A stretch of 64,000 nucleotides of DNA from Pulveribacter suum (GTDB lineage Bacteria > Pseudomonadota > Gammaproteobacteria > Burkholderiales > Burkholderiaceae_C), in NCBI RefSeq assembly GCF_003013695.1, contig NZ_CP027792.1, positions 2,500,501-2,564,500 of the forward strand. The letters run 5' to 3'. Both the position numbers and the translations under genes were made by a program. The notes under the pieces are model-generated. The model was not told the DNA's origin. It saw only the letters and a list, made by a program, of their open reading frames with translations, and did no database searches. This document shows positions 1 through 9,273 of this stretch, in pieces; positions within the stretch are counted from its first letter, which is position 1, and each line of letters opens with the position of its first letter.

Positions 1-497
1 TGGTGTCGCGCCAGGAGACAGCCCGCCCGCTGCTGACGCCGGGCGAGGTGATGCAGCTTCCGCCTGACGAGGCTGTGGTGATGGTGTCCAGCGTGGCACC
101 GATCAAGGCGAAGAAGTTGCGCTACTACGCGGACGCCAATTTCAAGCTGCGCGTGCTACCACCGCCCACGCTGGCGGATGGGCAGTACGCCGACGCGCCG
201 CCGGCCCGCGCCGACGACTGGAGCGGGCTGGCGATTCCTGCTGTGCCCGCCGCACCAGCCACGGCAGCCGCCGATGGCCTGGAGAATTTTGGTTCGGCCG
301 ACGACGGCGGCCCGCGCCGTCAACCCGAGCTTTCCGACACCGTCGCTTACGACCCCGAACTGGGCGCGCCCGCAGCCGACTTTGGGCTGCTCGATGACGA
401 CGACTTGCCGCTTCCCCTTCCTCGCCAGCTCGATCCAGCCATGCAGCGCACGGCCCGGCTGGCTTCCCTCGACCCCAACGACGGAATCGAGCTATGA
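1..497 (+). CDS. traG: TraG/VirD4 conjugal coupling protein, C-terminal fragment
   Basis: This is the C-terminal part of the type IV coupling ATPase, which docks the relaxosome onto the mating channel at the inner membrane. The gene starts outside the window, so the ATPase motifs are not visible. What can be seen is a TraG-like segment near the start of the fragment (around VAPIKAKKLRYY) followed by an acidic, Ala/Pro-rich tail with a run of Asp residues. The stop codon overlaps the next ATG as ATGA, so the coupling protein is translationally linked to the CopG-like gene and to trb. Identification rests on this segment and on its position directly in front of trbB, as in Tn4371-family elements. 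Confidence 0.85.
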   Translation, partial: VSRQETARPLLTPGEVMQLPPDEAVVMVSSVAPIKAKKLRYYADANFKLRVLPPPTLADGQYADAPPARADDWSGLAIPAVPAAPATAAADGLENFGSADDGGPRRQPELSDTVAYDPELGAPAADFGLLDDDDLPLPLPRQLDPAMQRTARLASLDPNDGIEL

Positions 498-958
498 GCC
501 ACTACCGCCTGAACCTCTTTATCCAGCCCGAGCACGCTAAGCGGCTCGACGAGCTGGCCGCCAAGAAAGGCGTGTCCAAGTCGTCCATCGTCGCGGCGGC
601 ACTCGCATCGTGGCTGTCGCCCGATGCCGCCGACCAGCGCGAGGCGGCCATCGCCAAGCGGCTGGATCGCCTATCGCGCCAGGCCGAGCGCATGGAGCGC
701 GACCAGAACATCGCCATCGAAACGCTGGCGCTGTTCATTCGCTACTACCTGACCGTGAGTACGCCGGTTCCCGAGGCGCATCAAGACGCGGCACGCGCGC
801 AGGGCAAAGCGCGCTTCGAGCAGTTCACCGAGCAGCTTGGTCGCCACCTGCTGCGGGGCCGCAGCTTGGTGCGTGACGTGGTGGAGGAACTGCATCCCGA
901 TCCGATGCGGATGGAGGACGCGGCGGCAGCCGCGCAAGCGCAGGAGCGTGCTTCATGA
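494..958 (+). CDS. CopG-family ribbon-helix-helix regulator of the transfer operon
   Basis: A 154-residue protein with an N-terminal ribbon-helix-helix pattern (residues about 4 to 42: a beta strand YRLNLFIQ, then two helices with KGVSKSSIVAAAL). Such proteins bind DNA as dimers. The rest is helical and charged. It overlaps traG by ATGA and trbB by ATGA, so it is expressed with the transfer genes; a CopG-type gene between traG and trbB is usual in Tn4371-like elements. It probably controls transfer gene expression or plays a relaxosome-accessory role, but no operator can be assigned here. Confidence 0.8.
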   Translation: MSHYRLNLFIQPEHAKRLDELAAKKGVSKSSIVAAALASWLSPDAADQREAAIAKRLDRLSRQAERMERDQNIAIETLALFIRYYLTVSTPVPEAHQDAARAQGKARFEQFTEQLGRHLLRGRSLVRDVVEELHPDPMRMEDAAAAAQAQERAS

Positions 959-2004
959 GCGCCGCGCCTTCATCCTTCACCACCTCGCTCGACCGCCGCA
1001 TCCAGATGCTGCGCACGGCGATGGGGCCACTGATCGCCGCCGCGCTGGAAGACCCGGACGTGGTGGAGGTGATGCTGAATCCTGATCGCACCCTTTGGGT
1101 GGATCGGCTTTCCAGTGGGCGCGCGCCGATGGGCGTGGAACTGCCCGAGACGGACGGCGAGCGAATCATCCGCCTGGTCGCGGCCCACGTCGGCTCAGAA
1201 GTCCATCGCGGGCAACCGCTGCTGTCCGCCGAGCTGCCCGAAACGGGCGAACGATTCGAGGGCATCTTGCCACCTGCCGCGCCGGGGCCGGCCTTCGCGC
1301 TGCGCAAGCGCGCCATCGGTGTGATTCCGCTGGAGCGGTACGTCATCGACGGGATGATGACCAACGCGCAGGCGGGCTTTCTCGTTTGTGCCGTGCGCGA
1401 ACGGCAGAACGTCCTGATCGCCGGCGCCACCAGCAGCGGCAAGACCACGCTCGCCAATGCGCTGCTGGCCGAGATCGCCGCCACGGGCGACCGCGTGCTG
1501 GTGCTCGAAGACACGGTGGAGCTGCAATGCGCGGCGCGCGACCACGTTCCGCTGCGCACGCGCGCAGGCGTGGTGTCGATGACCGAGCTGGTGCGCTCGT
1601 CCATGCGCCTGCGGCCTGATCGCGTCGTCGTTGGCGAAGTGCGCGGCGCCGAGGCGCTGGATCTCATCAAGGTGTGGGGCACCGGCCATCCCGGCGGCAT
1701 CGCCACGATCCATGCCGGCTCCGCGCTCGGCGCGCTGCTGCGCCTGGAGCAACTGATTCTCGAAGTGGCGGTGAATCCGCCCCGTGCGCTGATCGCCGAG
1801 GCGGTCAACGTGGTGATCCACATCGCCGGGCGCGGGCGCAAGCGCCACATCGAGAACATCGCCCGCGTCGTCGGCTTCGACGGCGTGGGCTACCAACTGG
1901 CGGACGCACTGGAAACGCCGTTTCCCGAGCTGCCGCCACTTCCCGATGCCGCACCCGCTGCGGCGACTTCCCCATCCCCTCACTCACTTGGAGAACTGCC
2001 ATGA
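955..2004 (+). CDS. trbB: TrbB, VirB11-type traffic ATPase
   Basis: A 349-residue cytoplasmic hexameric ATPase that powers pilus assembly and substrate transfer in the P-type mating system. Walker A is GATSSGKTT at residues 157 to 165, followed by VLVLEDTVEL (Asp box) and VVVGEVRGAEALDLIKVWGTGHPGG, whose HPGG and later TIHAG pieces are classic PulE/VirB11 motifs. The length is normal for TrbB. The stop overlaps the trbC start as ATGA. It is the first trb gene, right after the CopG-like gene. Confidence 0.95.
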   Translation: MSAAPSSFTTSLDRRIQMLRTAMGPLIAAALEDPDVVEVMLNPDRTLWVDRLSSGRAPMGVELPETDGERIIRLVAAHVGSEVHRGQPLLSAELPETGERFEGILPPAAPGPAFALRKRAIGVIPLERYVIDGMMTNAQAGFLVCAVRERQNVLIAGATSSGKTTLANALLAEIAATGDRVLVLEDTVELQCAARDHVPLRTRAGVVSMTELVRSSMRLRPDRVVVGEVRGAEALDLIKVWGTGHPGGIATIHAGSALGALLRLEQLILEVAVNPPRALIAEAVNVVIHIAGRGRKRHIENIARVVGFDGVGYQLADALETPFPELPPLPDAAPAAATSPSPHSLGELP

Positions 2005-2384
2005 CGCAGATGACCATTCCTGCTTTCCGTTTTTCTGCGAATCCGGCTTTGCGTCTTGTGCGGCTGCGCTGCCTGGCCCGCCCTGCGGGGCAAGGGCTGC
2101 TGCTCGCCGCGCTGTTGCTGCTTCTGGCCGGAACCGCGCAGGCCGCCGGTTCCTCGATGCCGTGGGAAGGCCCTTTGCAGTCGATTCTGGAGTCGATTCA
2201 AGGGCCGGTGGCACGCATCGTCGCGGTCATCATCATCATTGCCACCGGCCTTGCGCTCGCCTTCGGCGACACGTCCGGCGGCTTCCGCAAGCTGATCCAG
2301 ATCGTCTTCGGTCTGTCCATTGCCTTCGCGGCTTCGAGCTTCTTCCTGTCGTTCTTCAGCTTCTCCGGCGGCGCCGTCGTATGA
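2001..2384 (+). CDS. trbC: TrbC, prepilin subunit (VirB2-like)
   Basis: A 127-residue pilin precursor. There is a long N-terminal signal region (hydrophobic residues about 31 to 48, ending AQAA), then two membrane helices (about 69 to 89 and 99 to 120) joined by a short loop with GDTSGGFRKL. This is the TrbC/VirB2 layout; in RP4 the mature pilin is cyclised. The ATG overlaps the trbB stop and was chosen because the longer in-frame reading would run through trbB. The 3' end overlaps trbD by ATGA. Confidence 0.9.
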   Translation: MTQMTIPAFRFSANPALRLVRLRCLARPAGQGLLLAALLLLLAGTAQAAGSSMPWEGPLQSILESIQGPVARIVAVIIIIATGLALAFGDTSGGFRKLIQIVFGLSIAFAASSFFLSFFSFSGGAVV

Positions 2385-2653
2385 GTGCCCCGGACACCTT
2401 CGCGGCCGGCTTCGAGGTGCCGCTGCATCGCTCGCTGACCGAGCCGATCCTGCTGGGCGGTGCGCCGCGCACCGTGGCGATCGCCAACGGCACGCTGGCC
2501 GCCGCTGTCGGCCTGGGCCTGCAACTGTGGATTCCTGGCGTGGTGCTCTGGATCGTCGGTCATTCGCTGGCGGTGTGGGGTGCGCGCGTCGATCCGCAGT
2601 TCATGGCCGTGTTCGCGCGGCACATCAAGCACCGCCCGCTGCTGGACGTGTGA
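2381..2653 (+). CDS. trbD: TrbD, VirB3-like inner-membrane mating channel protein
   Basis: A 90-residue protein with two adjacent membrane helices (about 31 to 48 and 50 to 67), the VirB3/TrbD pattern. VirB3 proteins act with the VirB4 ATPase, and here trbD is directly followed by trbE, nine bases after its stop. It overlaps trbC by ATGA. Length and position match TrbD of other Tn4371-like elements. Confidence 0.9.
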   Translation: MSAPDTFAAGFEVPLHRSLTEPILLGGAPRTVAIANGTLAAAVGLGLQLWIPGVVLWIVGHSLAVWGARVDPQFMAVFARHIKHRPLLDV

Positions 2654-2662
2654 GGGGATGCC

Positions 2663-5116
2663 ATGCTGAACCTTGCCGAATACCGCCAGCGCCCGGCCTT
2701 GCTGGCCGACTGGCTGCCTTGGGCCGGGCTGGTCGCGCCGGGTGTCGTCTTGAACAAGGATGGCAGTTTCCAGCGCACGGCTCGGTTTCGCGGGCCTGAC
2801 CTCGACAGCGCGACGCAAGGCGAGCTGGTCGCCACGTCGGCGCGGTTGAACAATGCGCTGCGCCGCATGGGATCGGGCTGGGCGCTATTCATCGAAGCCG
2901 ATCGCCGGCCTGCGGCCGACTATCCGCACTCGGAGTTTCCCGAGCCGCTTTCGTGGCTCGTGGAGGAGGAACGACGAGCCACCTTCGAGGAATCGGGCAA
3001 CGACTTCGAGAGCAGCTATCACCTGACGCTGGTGTACCTGCCGCCGGAAGAATCCCGCGCCCGTGCAGCCAAGATGCTCTACGAGAACACGCCGACGACC
3101 GGCGTGGACTGGCGCGAGCGGCTGCAGGCCTTCATCGCGGAAACGGATCGCGTCTTCGACCTGCTCGACGGCGTGATGCCGGAGATCGCCTGGCTGGACG
3201 ACAGCCAGACGCTGACCTACCTACACGCGACCATCTCGACACGGCGCTACCGCGTCGGCGTGCCCGAAGTGCCGTTCCACATCGACGCGCTGCTGGCCGA
3301 CTCGCCGCTGGTCGGTGGCCTGGCGCCCATGCTGGGCGACCAGCACCTGCGCGTGGTGTCGGTGCGCGGTTTCCCGACCTCGACCTGGCCGGGAATTCTG
3401 GACGACCTCAACCGCCTGGGATTTGGGTACCGCTGGAGTACGCGCTTTCTGTGCCTCGAAAAATCCGAGGCGGAACGAGAGTTGGGGCGCCTGCGCCGCC
3501 AGTGGTTCGCCAAGCGCAAGAACGTCATCGCGCTGCTGCGCGAAACGATCTTCCAGCAGGAAAGCCCGCTGGTCGACACCGACGCGAACAACAAGGCGGC
3601 GGACGCGGATGCTGCCTTGCAGGAGCTGGGCAGCGATCAAGTCGCCTTCGGCTACCTGACCGCGACCGTCACCGTCATGGACGAGGACGCCGGCGCAGCC
3701 GACGAGAAGCTGCGCATGGTGGAGCGTGCCATCCAGGGCCGGGGCTTCGTCACCATTCCCGAAACGCTCAACGCCGTGGATGCATGGCTGTCGTCCATTC
3801 CGGGCAACGCCTACGCCAACGTGCGTCAGCCCATCGTCTCGACGCTGAACCTGGCGCACATGATCCCGGTGTCGGCGGTATGGGCCGGGCCGGAGAAGAA
3901 TGACCATCTCGACGGCCCGCCGCTGATCATCACGCGCACCGATGGCGCGACGCCGTTCCGGCTGGTGACGCACATCGGCGACGTGGGCCATACGCTGGTC
4001 GCCGGCCCGACCGGCATGGGCAAGTCGGTCTTGCTCGCCACGCTGGCGATGCAGTTCCGCCGCTATCGCGGCTCACGCATCTTCGCCTTCGACATGGGGC
4101 GCTCGATGCGAGCCACGATCCTCGGGCTGGGTGGCGAGCACTACGACCTCGGGATGGATGGCGAAATCGCCTTCCAGCCACTGGCACGCATCGACCGCGA
4201 GGGCTACCGCACCTGGGCCGCCGAATGGATCGAAGGCCGCTTGCTGCACGAAGGCGTAGCAGTCGGCCCCGACGAGAAGGCGGCTATTTGGTCGGCGCTG
4301 GGCAGTCTCGCCGGTGCGCCGGTGGAGCAGCGCACGATGACGGGGCTTTCCGTGCTGCTGCAATCGAACACGCTGCGGCAGGCGCTGTCGCCTTATGTGC
4401 TCGGCGGTGCCCACGGCAAGCTGCTGGACGCCGACCGTGACCGGCTGGGCATGGCCGACGTGCAGTGCTTCGAGATGGAGGAACTGATGCACAGCAAGGC
4501 CGCCGTCATGGCCGTGCTGCATTACCTCTTTGCGCGTTTCGATGAACGCTTCGATGGTGCGCCCACGCTGCTGATCCTTGATGAAGCGTGGCTGTTCTTG
4601 GATGACCCGGTGTTCGCGGCACGCATTCGCCAGTGGCTCAAGACGCTGCGCAAACGAAACGTCAGCGTCATCTTCGCCACGCAGTCGCTCGCGGACATCA
4701 AGGATTCGAGCATCGCGCCCGCGATCATCGAGAGCTGCGCGAGCCGAATTTTCCTCGCCAACCCGCAGGCGACCGAGCCGCAGATTCGCACGATCTACGA
4801 GGGCTTCGGCCTCAACAGGCGTCAGATCGAAATCGTCGCCACCGCACAGCCCAAGCGCGACTACTACTACCAATCCCGTCTCGGCAACCGCCTGTTCGAC
4901 CTCGACCTGGGGCCGGCGGTGCTGGCCTTCGCGGGCGCGTCCACGCCGCAAGACCAGCGCGATATAGACCGCGTGCTGCTGGACGCCGGCGTGCCCGGCT
5001 TCGCGGGCGCCTGGCTGCGCCATCGCGGCCTCGATTGGGCGGCCGACCTGCTGCCCTCGTTCCCCGGCCTTGCGCCGGGTTCCCTCGCTGACCAACTCCT
5101 GGAGAACCTGCCATGA
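2663..5116 (+). CDS. trbE: TrbE, VirB4-family mating-pair ATPase
   Basis: An 817-residue ATPase of the VirB4/CagE family, the largest motor of the type IV secretion channel, attached to the inner membrane. Walker A is AGPTGMGKS near residue 448; Walker B is LLILDEAWLF near residue 635, followed by LKTLRKRNVSVIFATQS, a typical VirB4 segment. The N-terminal half is the CagE_TrbE_VirB domain. Length is normal. The stop overlaps trbJ by ATGA. Confidence 0.96.
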   Translation: MLNLAEYRQRPALLADWLPWAGLVAPGVVLNKDGSFQRTARFRGPDLDSATQGELVATSARLNNALRRMGSGWALFIEADRRPAADYPHSEFPEPLSWLVEEERRATFEESGNDFESSYHLTLVYLPPEESRARAAKMLYENTPTTGVDWRERLQAFIAETDRVFDLLDGVMPEIAWLDDSQTLTYLHATISTRRYRVGVPEVPFHIDALLADSPLVGGLAPMLGDQHLRVVSVRGFPTSTWPGILDDLNRLGFGYRWSTRFLCLEKSEAERELGRLRRQWFAKRKNVIALLRETIFQQESPLVDTDANNKAADADAALQELGSDQVAFGYLTATVTVMDEDAGAADEKLRMVERAIQGRGFVTIPETLNAVDAWLSSIPGNAYANVRQPIVSTLNLAHMIPVSAVWAGPEKNDHLDGPPLIITRTDGATPFRLVTHIGDVGHTLVAGPTGMGKSVLLATLAMQFRRYRGSRIFAFDMGRSMRATILGLGGEHYDLGMDGEIAFQPLARIDREGYRTWAAEWIEGRLLHEGVAVGPDEKAAIWSALGSLAGAPVEQRTMTGLSVLLQSNTLRQALSPYVLGGAHGKLLDADRDRLGMADVQCFEMEELMHSKAAVMAVLHYLFARFDERFDGAPTLLILDEAWLFLDDPVFAARIRQWLKTLRKRNVSVIFATQSLADIKDSSIAPAIIESCASRIFLANPQATEPQIRTIYEGFGLNRRQIEIVATAQPKRDYYYQSRLGNRLFDLDLGPAVLAFAGASTPQDQRDIDRVLLDAGVPGFAGAWLRHRGLDWAADLLPSFPGLAPGSLADQLLENLP

Positions 5117-5838
5117 AGAAGCGTCTTATCGCCGCCGCCATCGCGGCCATGCTTTGCACCGCCACCGCCCATGCGCAATGGGTTGTGATCGACCCCACGA
5201 ACCTCGTGCAGAACACGCTGACCGCTATCCGCACGCTGGAGCAGATCAACAACCAGATCCAGCAGCTTCAGAACGAAGCGCAGATGCTGATGAACCAGGC
5301 GCGCAACCTCGCCAGCCTGCCGTCCAGCGTGGTGAACCAGTTGCGCGCCAATCTGGCGACGACCGAGCGGCTGATCGCCCAGGCTCGCGGCTTGGCCTAC
5401 GACGTGACGAACCTCGATCGGGAGTTCGCACGCCTGTATCCCGAGCAGTACGCCGCCACCGTGAGCGGCGACCAGATGTATCGCGACGCGCAGGAGCGTT
5501 GGCGCAACACGCTCAATGGCTTGCAGACCACCATGCGGATGCAGGCCCAGGTGTCGCAGAACCTGGGCGAAGACGAAAGCGTGCTGGCCGACCTCGTGGG
5601 CAGGAGCCAGTCGGCCGTAGGCGCGCTGCAAGCGATGCAGGCCATGAACCAGTTGCTGGCCTTGCAGGCCAAGCAGTCGATCCAGTCGCAGCGGCTCCAG
5701 ATCACGCAGGACCGGGCGGCGTCGCTTGAGCTGGCGCGGCAGGCGGCGGCCACCGAGCGCGCCCGCGAGGTGCGCCGGCGTTTCATGGGCGAAGGCACGC
5801 CGTACACGCCGCAGTCCGTGAACTTCTACGGCAACTGA
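5113..5838 (+). CDS. trbJ: TrbJ, VirB5-like periplasmic mating protein
   Basis: A 241-residue secreted protein. The signal peptide is clear (MKKRLIAAAIAAMLCTATAHA, cleavage after residue 21). It is followed by a long Gln/Asn-rich helical region (about residues 35 to 75, QINNQIQQLQNEAQML) and further coiled-coil stretches, as in VirB5/TrbJ minor pilus proteins. The start overlaps the trbE stop. It lies between trbE and the entry-exclusion lipoprotein, the usual order. Confidence 0.92.
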   Translation: MKKRLIAAAIAAMLCTATAHAQWVVIDPTNLVQNTLTAIRTLEQINNQIQQLQNEAQMLMNQARNLASLPSSVVNQLRANLATTERLIAQARGLAYDVTNLDREFARLYPEQYAATVSGDQMYRDAQERWRNTLNGLQTTMRMQAQVSQNLGEDESVLADLVGRSQSAVGALQAMQAMNQLLALQAKQSIQSQRLQITQDRAASLELARQAAATERAREVRRRFMGEGTPYTPQSVNFYGN

Positions 5839-5850
5839 AGGGAGGCCGCC

Positions 5851-6171
5851 ATGCGATGCGTCCTCGTCCTGTGTGCCGCGCTGCTGGCCGCTTGCGGCAA
5901 GCAGCCGGCCGACAACCTTGCCGATGCCCTGGCCGCTGATCCCGTGCGGCTGAAGGAATTGCGCGCGCAAGGCGCGGCCGACCGGCAGGCCACGGGCGAG
6001 GACGCTTGCCGTGCCGCCGCCGAAGCCTTCCGGCGGCGCTTCTTTTCCGGCGAGGCCGGGCCGGATGAATACCAGACGCTGGCCGACCTGCCGCCGATCC
6101 CGCCGAGCTTCGAGGAACCGGCCGATGGCATGGCGCCGGCCGTTCCCGCCGAACCGGAGGACACGCCATGA
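5851..6171 (+). CDS. trbK: TrbK-type entry-exclusion lipoprotein
   Basis: A 106-residue lipoprotein: short hydrophobic leader and a lipobox LLAAC with the lipidated Cys at residue 15. The mature part is small, charged, and ends in a Pro/Glu-rich tail. In RP4 and Tn4371-like elements the gene between trbJ and trbL encodes the entry-exclusion lipoprotein (TrbK/Eex), which stops a host cell accepting a second copy. Sequence identity in this family is weak, so the call leans on position, size and lipobox. A GGGAGG ribosome site precedes the ATG, and the stop overlaps trbL. Confidence 0.75.
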   Translation: MRCVLVLCAALLAACGKQPADNLADALAADPVRLKELRAQGAADRQATGEDACRAAAEAFRRRFFSGEAGPDEYQTLADLPPIPPSFEEPADGMAPAVPAEPEDTP

Positions 6172-7553
6172 ATGACGTGACCATCATCGACCAGTTCCTC
6201 AACACCTTTGCCGCTTATATCGACTCGGGTTTCGGGCTGCTGCGGGGCGAAGTGGCGTTCCTCACGGCCACGCTGATCGTCATCGACATGACGATCGCCG
6301 GCCTGTATTGGGCCATGAGCCATGCCACCGGCCAGGGCGAGGACGTGATCGCCAAGCTGCTGCGCAAGGTGCTCTACGTCGGTGCCTTCGCCTACATCAT
6401 CAATAACTTCAACTGGCTGGCCAGCATCGTGTTCCGCTCGTTTGCGGGATTGGGCATCACCGCCACCGGCTCGGCCATCACGATGGAGAACTTCTTGCGG
6501 CCGGGCCGGCTGGCGAAAACCGGCATCGACGCCGGGGCGCCGATTCTGGAGCAGATCGGCGAGATGGCGGGCTTTCCCGAAGTGTTCGTGAACCTCGATC
6601 CCATCGTGGTGATGTTCCTCGCATGGCTGGTCGTGGTCTTGTGCTTCTTCGTACTGGCGATCCAACTGTTCATCACGCTGATCGAGTTCAAGCTGACTAC
6701 GCTCGCCGGATTCGTGCTGGTGCCATTCGCGCTCTGGAACAAGACCGCGTTCCTCGCCGAAAAGGTCTTGGGCAACGTGGTGGCCTCCGGCGTCAAGGTT
6801 CTGGTGCTGGCCGTGATCGTCGGTATCGGCTCGGGCCTGTTCGCTCAGTTCCAAGTCCATCCCGCCGAGCCGTCCATCGACCACGCGCTGGTCATCATGC
6901 TGGCCTCGCTCACCTTGCTGGCGCTCGGGATCTTCGGCCCCGGCATCGCCACGGGCCTCGTGTCCGGTGCGCCGCAACTCGGCGCGGGCGCAATGGCCGG
7001 CGCTGCTGTCGGCGCTGCCGGCACGGCTGTCGCCATCGGCGCCGCTGCGACGGGCGTGGGTGGCGCCGTGGCTGCTGGCGCGCGCATGGCCCCGGCTGCC
7101 GCAAAGCTGGCCGGTAGCGGAGCGCGCGCCGCCACGTCGGCGGCCAGCAGTGCGAAGTCGGCGTTTCAGGCCGGTTCCGCCGCCGCAGGCGGCGGCGCGA
7201 AGGGCGCGATGGCGGGCCTGGGCAATGTCGCCAAGACAGGCGCGCAGTCGGCCGGACGCGCGGCTGCGTCGCGTGCTTCCGCTGCCGGGCAGCGAATGGC
7301 AGCTCCATTCCGCGCTGGCTGGAATGGCCCGGCCGCTGACCCTGGCGCGACAGCCGGCGGAGCCGGGGCGTCCGGCCAGGCCGCAGCAGGCGAAGCCACT
7401 TCCGGCGCAGCCAACGCGCAACCCGCCTGGGCCAAGCGGCTGCATCGCCGCGAGCAACTCACCCACGCCGCGACCACCGCCGCGCACACGCTGCGCAGCG
7501 GCGATGGCGGAGGCTCCGGCCAAGGCCCGAGCCTGCGCGATTCCGATTCATAA
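6168..7553 (+). CDS. trbL: TrbL, VirB6-like polytopic mating protein
   Basis: A 461-residue inner-membrane protein. The first 270 residues hold about six hydrophobic segments, for example FLTATLIVIDMTIAGLYW and VVMFLAWLVVVLCFFVLAI, matching TrbL/VirB6. After that comes an Ala/Gly-rich low-complexity tail of about 190 residues, a common but variable feature of TrbL in this element family. It overlaps trbK by ATGA and precedes trbF by 12 bases. Confidence 0.94.
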   Translation: MNDVTIIDQFLNTFAAYIDSGFGLLRGEVAFLTATLIVIDMTIAGLYWAMSHATGQGEDVIAKLLRKVLYVGAFAYIINNFNWLASIVFRSFAGLGITATGSAITMENFLRPGRLAKTGIDAGAPILEQIGEMAGFPEVFVNLDPIVVMFLAWLVVVLCFFVLAIQLFITLIEFKLTTLAGFVLVPFALWNKTAFLAEKVLGNVVASGVKVLVLAVIVGIGSGLFAQFQVHPAEPSIDHALVIMLASLTLLALGIFGPGIATGLVSGAPQLGAGAMAGAAVGAAGTAVAIGAAATGVGGAVAAGARMAPAAAKLAGSGARAATSAASSAKSAFQAGSAAAGGGAKGAMAGLGNVAKTGAQSAGRAAASRASAAGQRMAAPFRAGWNGPAADPGATAGGAGASGQAAAGEATSGAANAQPAWAKRLHRREQLTHAATTAAHTLRSGDGGGSGQGPSLRDSDS

Positions 7554-7565
7554 GGAGAACTGACC

Positions 7566-8270
7566 ATGCGATTCAAGAAACCGCAGGTGCGCTATGCCGA
7601 CACGCCGCAGCCTGCTACGCCGTACCAAGCTGCAGGCCAGGTGTGGGACGAGCGCATCGGCTCGCCGCGCGTGCAGGCGAAGAACTGGCGCCTGATGGCC
7701 TTTGGCTGCCTGACGCTCGCGCTGCTGATGGCTGGCGGCCTGGTATGGCGCTCGGCACAGTCCATCGTGACGCCTTACGTCGTGGAGGTGGACAACGCTG
7801 GCCAGGTACGCGCCGTGGGCGAAGCCGCCACGCCGTATCGGCCCAACGATGCGCAGACCGCGCACCACATCGCGCGCTTCGTGACGCTGGTGCGCTCGCT
7901 GTCCATCGACCCCATCGTCGTCCGCCAGAACTGGCTCGACGCCTACGACTACACGACCGACAAGGGCGCGGCCGTGCTCAACGACCACGCACGGGTCAAC
8001 GATCCGTTCGCGCGCATCGGCAAGGAGTCGGTGACGGTGCAGATCACCAGTGTCGTGCGCGCCAGCGATACGTCTTTCAACGTGCGCTGGACGGAGCGCC
8101 GCTACGTCAACGGCGCCGCGGCGGGCCTGGAGAGGTGGACGGCCGTGGTGTCCATCGTGCTCCAGCCGCCACGCACCGAAGAACGCCTGCGCAAGAACCC
8201 CCTGGGCATCTACGTCAACGGCCTGTCGTGGAGCCGCGAACTGGATTCTTCCGAAGGAGCCAAGCCATGA
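7566..8270 (+). CDS. trbF: TrbF, VirB8-like mating channel protein
   Basis: A 234-residue bitopic inner-membrane protein: short cytoplasmic N-terminus, one membrane helix (about residues 41 to 62), then a periplasmic domain of the VirB8/TrbF fold. The stretch TPYVVEVDNAGQV follows the helix and is typical of TrbF. VirB8-type proteins are assembly hubs of the channel. A GGAG site lies before the ATG, and the stop overlaps trbG by ATGA. Confidence 0.94.
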   Translation: MRFKKPQVRYADTPQPATPYQAAGQVWDERIGSPRVQAKNWRLMAFGCLTLALLMAGGLVWRSAQSIVTPYVVEVDNAGQVRAVGEAATPYRPNDAQTAHHIARFVTLVRSLSIDPIVVRQNWLDAYDYTTDKGAAVLNDHARVNDPFARIGKESVTVQITSVVRASDTSFNVRWTERRYVNGAAAGLERWTAVVSIVLQPPRTEERLRKNPLGIYVNGLSWSRELDSSEGAKP

Positions 8271-9271
8271 ATGATCTTTTCCGTAATTCCGCTTTGCCGG
8301 TGATCCTGCTTGCATCTACTGCTCTGTTCACGGGCTGCGCCTCGCAGGGCAAGCCGCCGCCAACCATCTCGCTCGATGAGCCGGTGCGGGCACAGCCGCT
8401 GCCCGAGCCGCCCGCGCCGGTGGAGGTGGTGGCCGTGCCCGAGGTGCTGCCGATGCCGGCGCAGTTGAAGCCGTTGTCCGAAGCCGAGGACGCCAAACCT
8501 GCGCCGGAGCCGGCAGACGAGAAGGTGCGCGTCTCGCGCGCCAATGCCGAGGCCCGCGTCGCGCCCACGCGCGAGGGCTACGTCAACGCGATTCAAGTCT
8601 GGCCGTTCACCGACGGCGCGCTGTATCAGGTCTATGCGGCCGTGGGCCGCGTGACCGTGGTTTCGCTCCAGCCGGGCGAGGAGCTGGTGACGGTCGCCGC
8701 CGGAGATACCGTGCGCTGGATCGTGGGCGACACGTCCAGCGGCAGCGGTGCCGAGTTGCGCGTGAACGTGCTCGTTAAGCCGATCCGCTCGGGCCTCAAG
8801 ACCAATCTCGTCATCACCACCAGCCGCAGGACGTACCTGTTGGAGCTGGCCTCGACGGAAAAGACGTGGATGGCGTCGGCGTCCTGGGAGTATCCGCGCG
8901 ACCGGATGCTGGCCTTGCAGCGCCAGGCGCAGGCGGCCAGCGCAGCCGCGCCGGTGGATTCCGGCTTGTCGTTGGAGAACCTGCGCTTCCGCTACGCGGT
9001 CAGCGGCAGTAATCCGCCGTGGAAGCCGCTGCGCGCCTTCGACGACGGGCAGAAGGTCTATATCCAGTTCCCCGCCGGCATCGCGCAAGGCGAGCTGCCG
9101 CCGCTGTTCGTGATCGGGCCGGAAGGCGACGGGCAACTGGTCAACTACCGTTTCCGCTCGCCGTACTACATCGTGGATCGGCTGTTCGGCGCGGCCGAAC
9201 TGCGCCTGGGCGGTGACAAGGGCGACATGGTGCGGATCGAGCGCACGGACGGCGTTGCGCGGAGGAACTGA
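8267..9271 (+). CDS. trbG: TrbG, VirB9-like outer-membrane core protein
   Basis: A 334-residue lipoprotein-like core component. The signal region ends in LFTGC (lipobox, Cys 24). A Pro-rich linker follows, then the VirB9/TrbG beta domain (QVWPFTDGALYQVYAAVGRV and later NYRFRSPYYIVDRLFGAAEL near the C-terminus). The start was chosen at the ATG overlapping the trbF stop; a longer in-frame reading would run through trbF and has no support. Confidence 0.94.
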   Translation: MNDLFRNSALPVILLASTALFTGCASQGKPPPTISLDEPVRAQPLPEPPAPVEVVAVPEVLPMPAQLKPLSEAEDAKPAPEPADEKVRVSRANAEARVAPTREGYVNAIQVWPFTDGALYQVYAAVGRVTVVSLQPGEELVTVAAGDTVRWIVGDTSSGSGAELRVNVLVKPIRSGLKTNLVITTSRRTYLLELASTEKTWMASASWEYPRDRMLALQRQAQAASAAAPVDSGLSLENLRFRYAVSGSNPPWKPLRAFDDGQKVYIQFPAGIAQGELPPLFVIGPEGDGQLVNYRFRSPYYIVDRLFGAAELRLGGDKGDMVRIERTDGVARRN

Positions 9272-9273
9272 CC

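Noticed and set aside
5826..7523. Open frame of over 500 codons on the minus strand opposite trbL
   Set aside because: A shadow of the Ala/Gly-rich high-G+C trbL and trbK; the product is Arg/Gly/His-rich without family features, and the plus-strand genes are certain.
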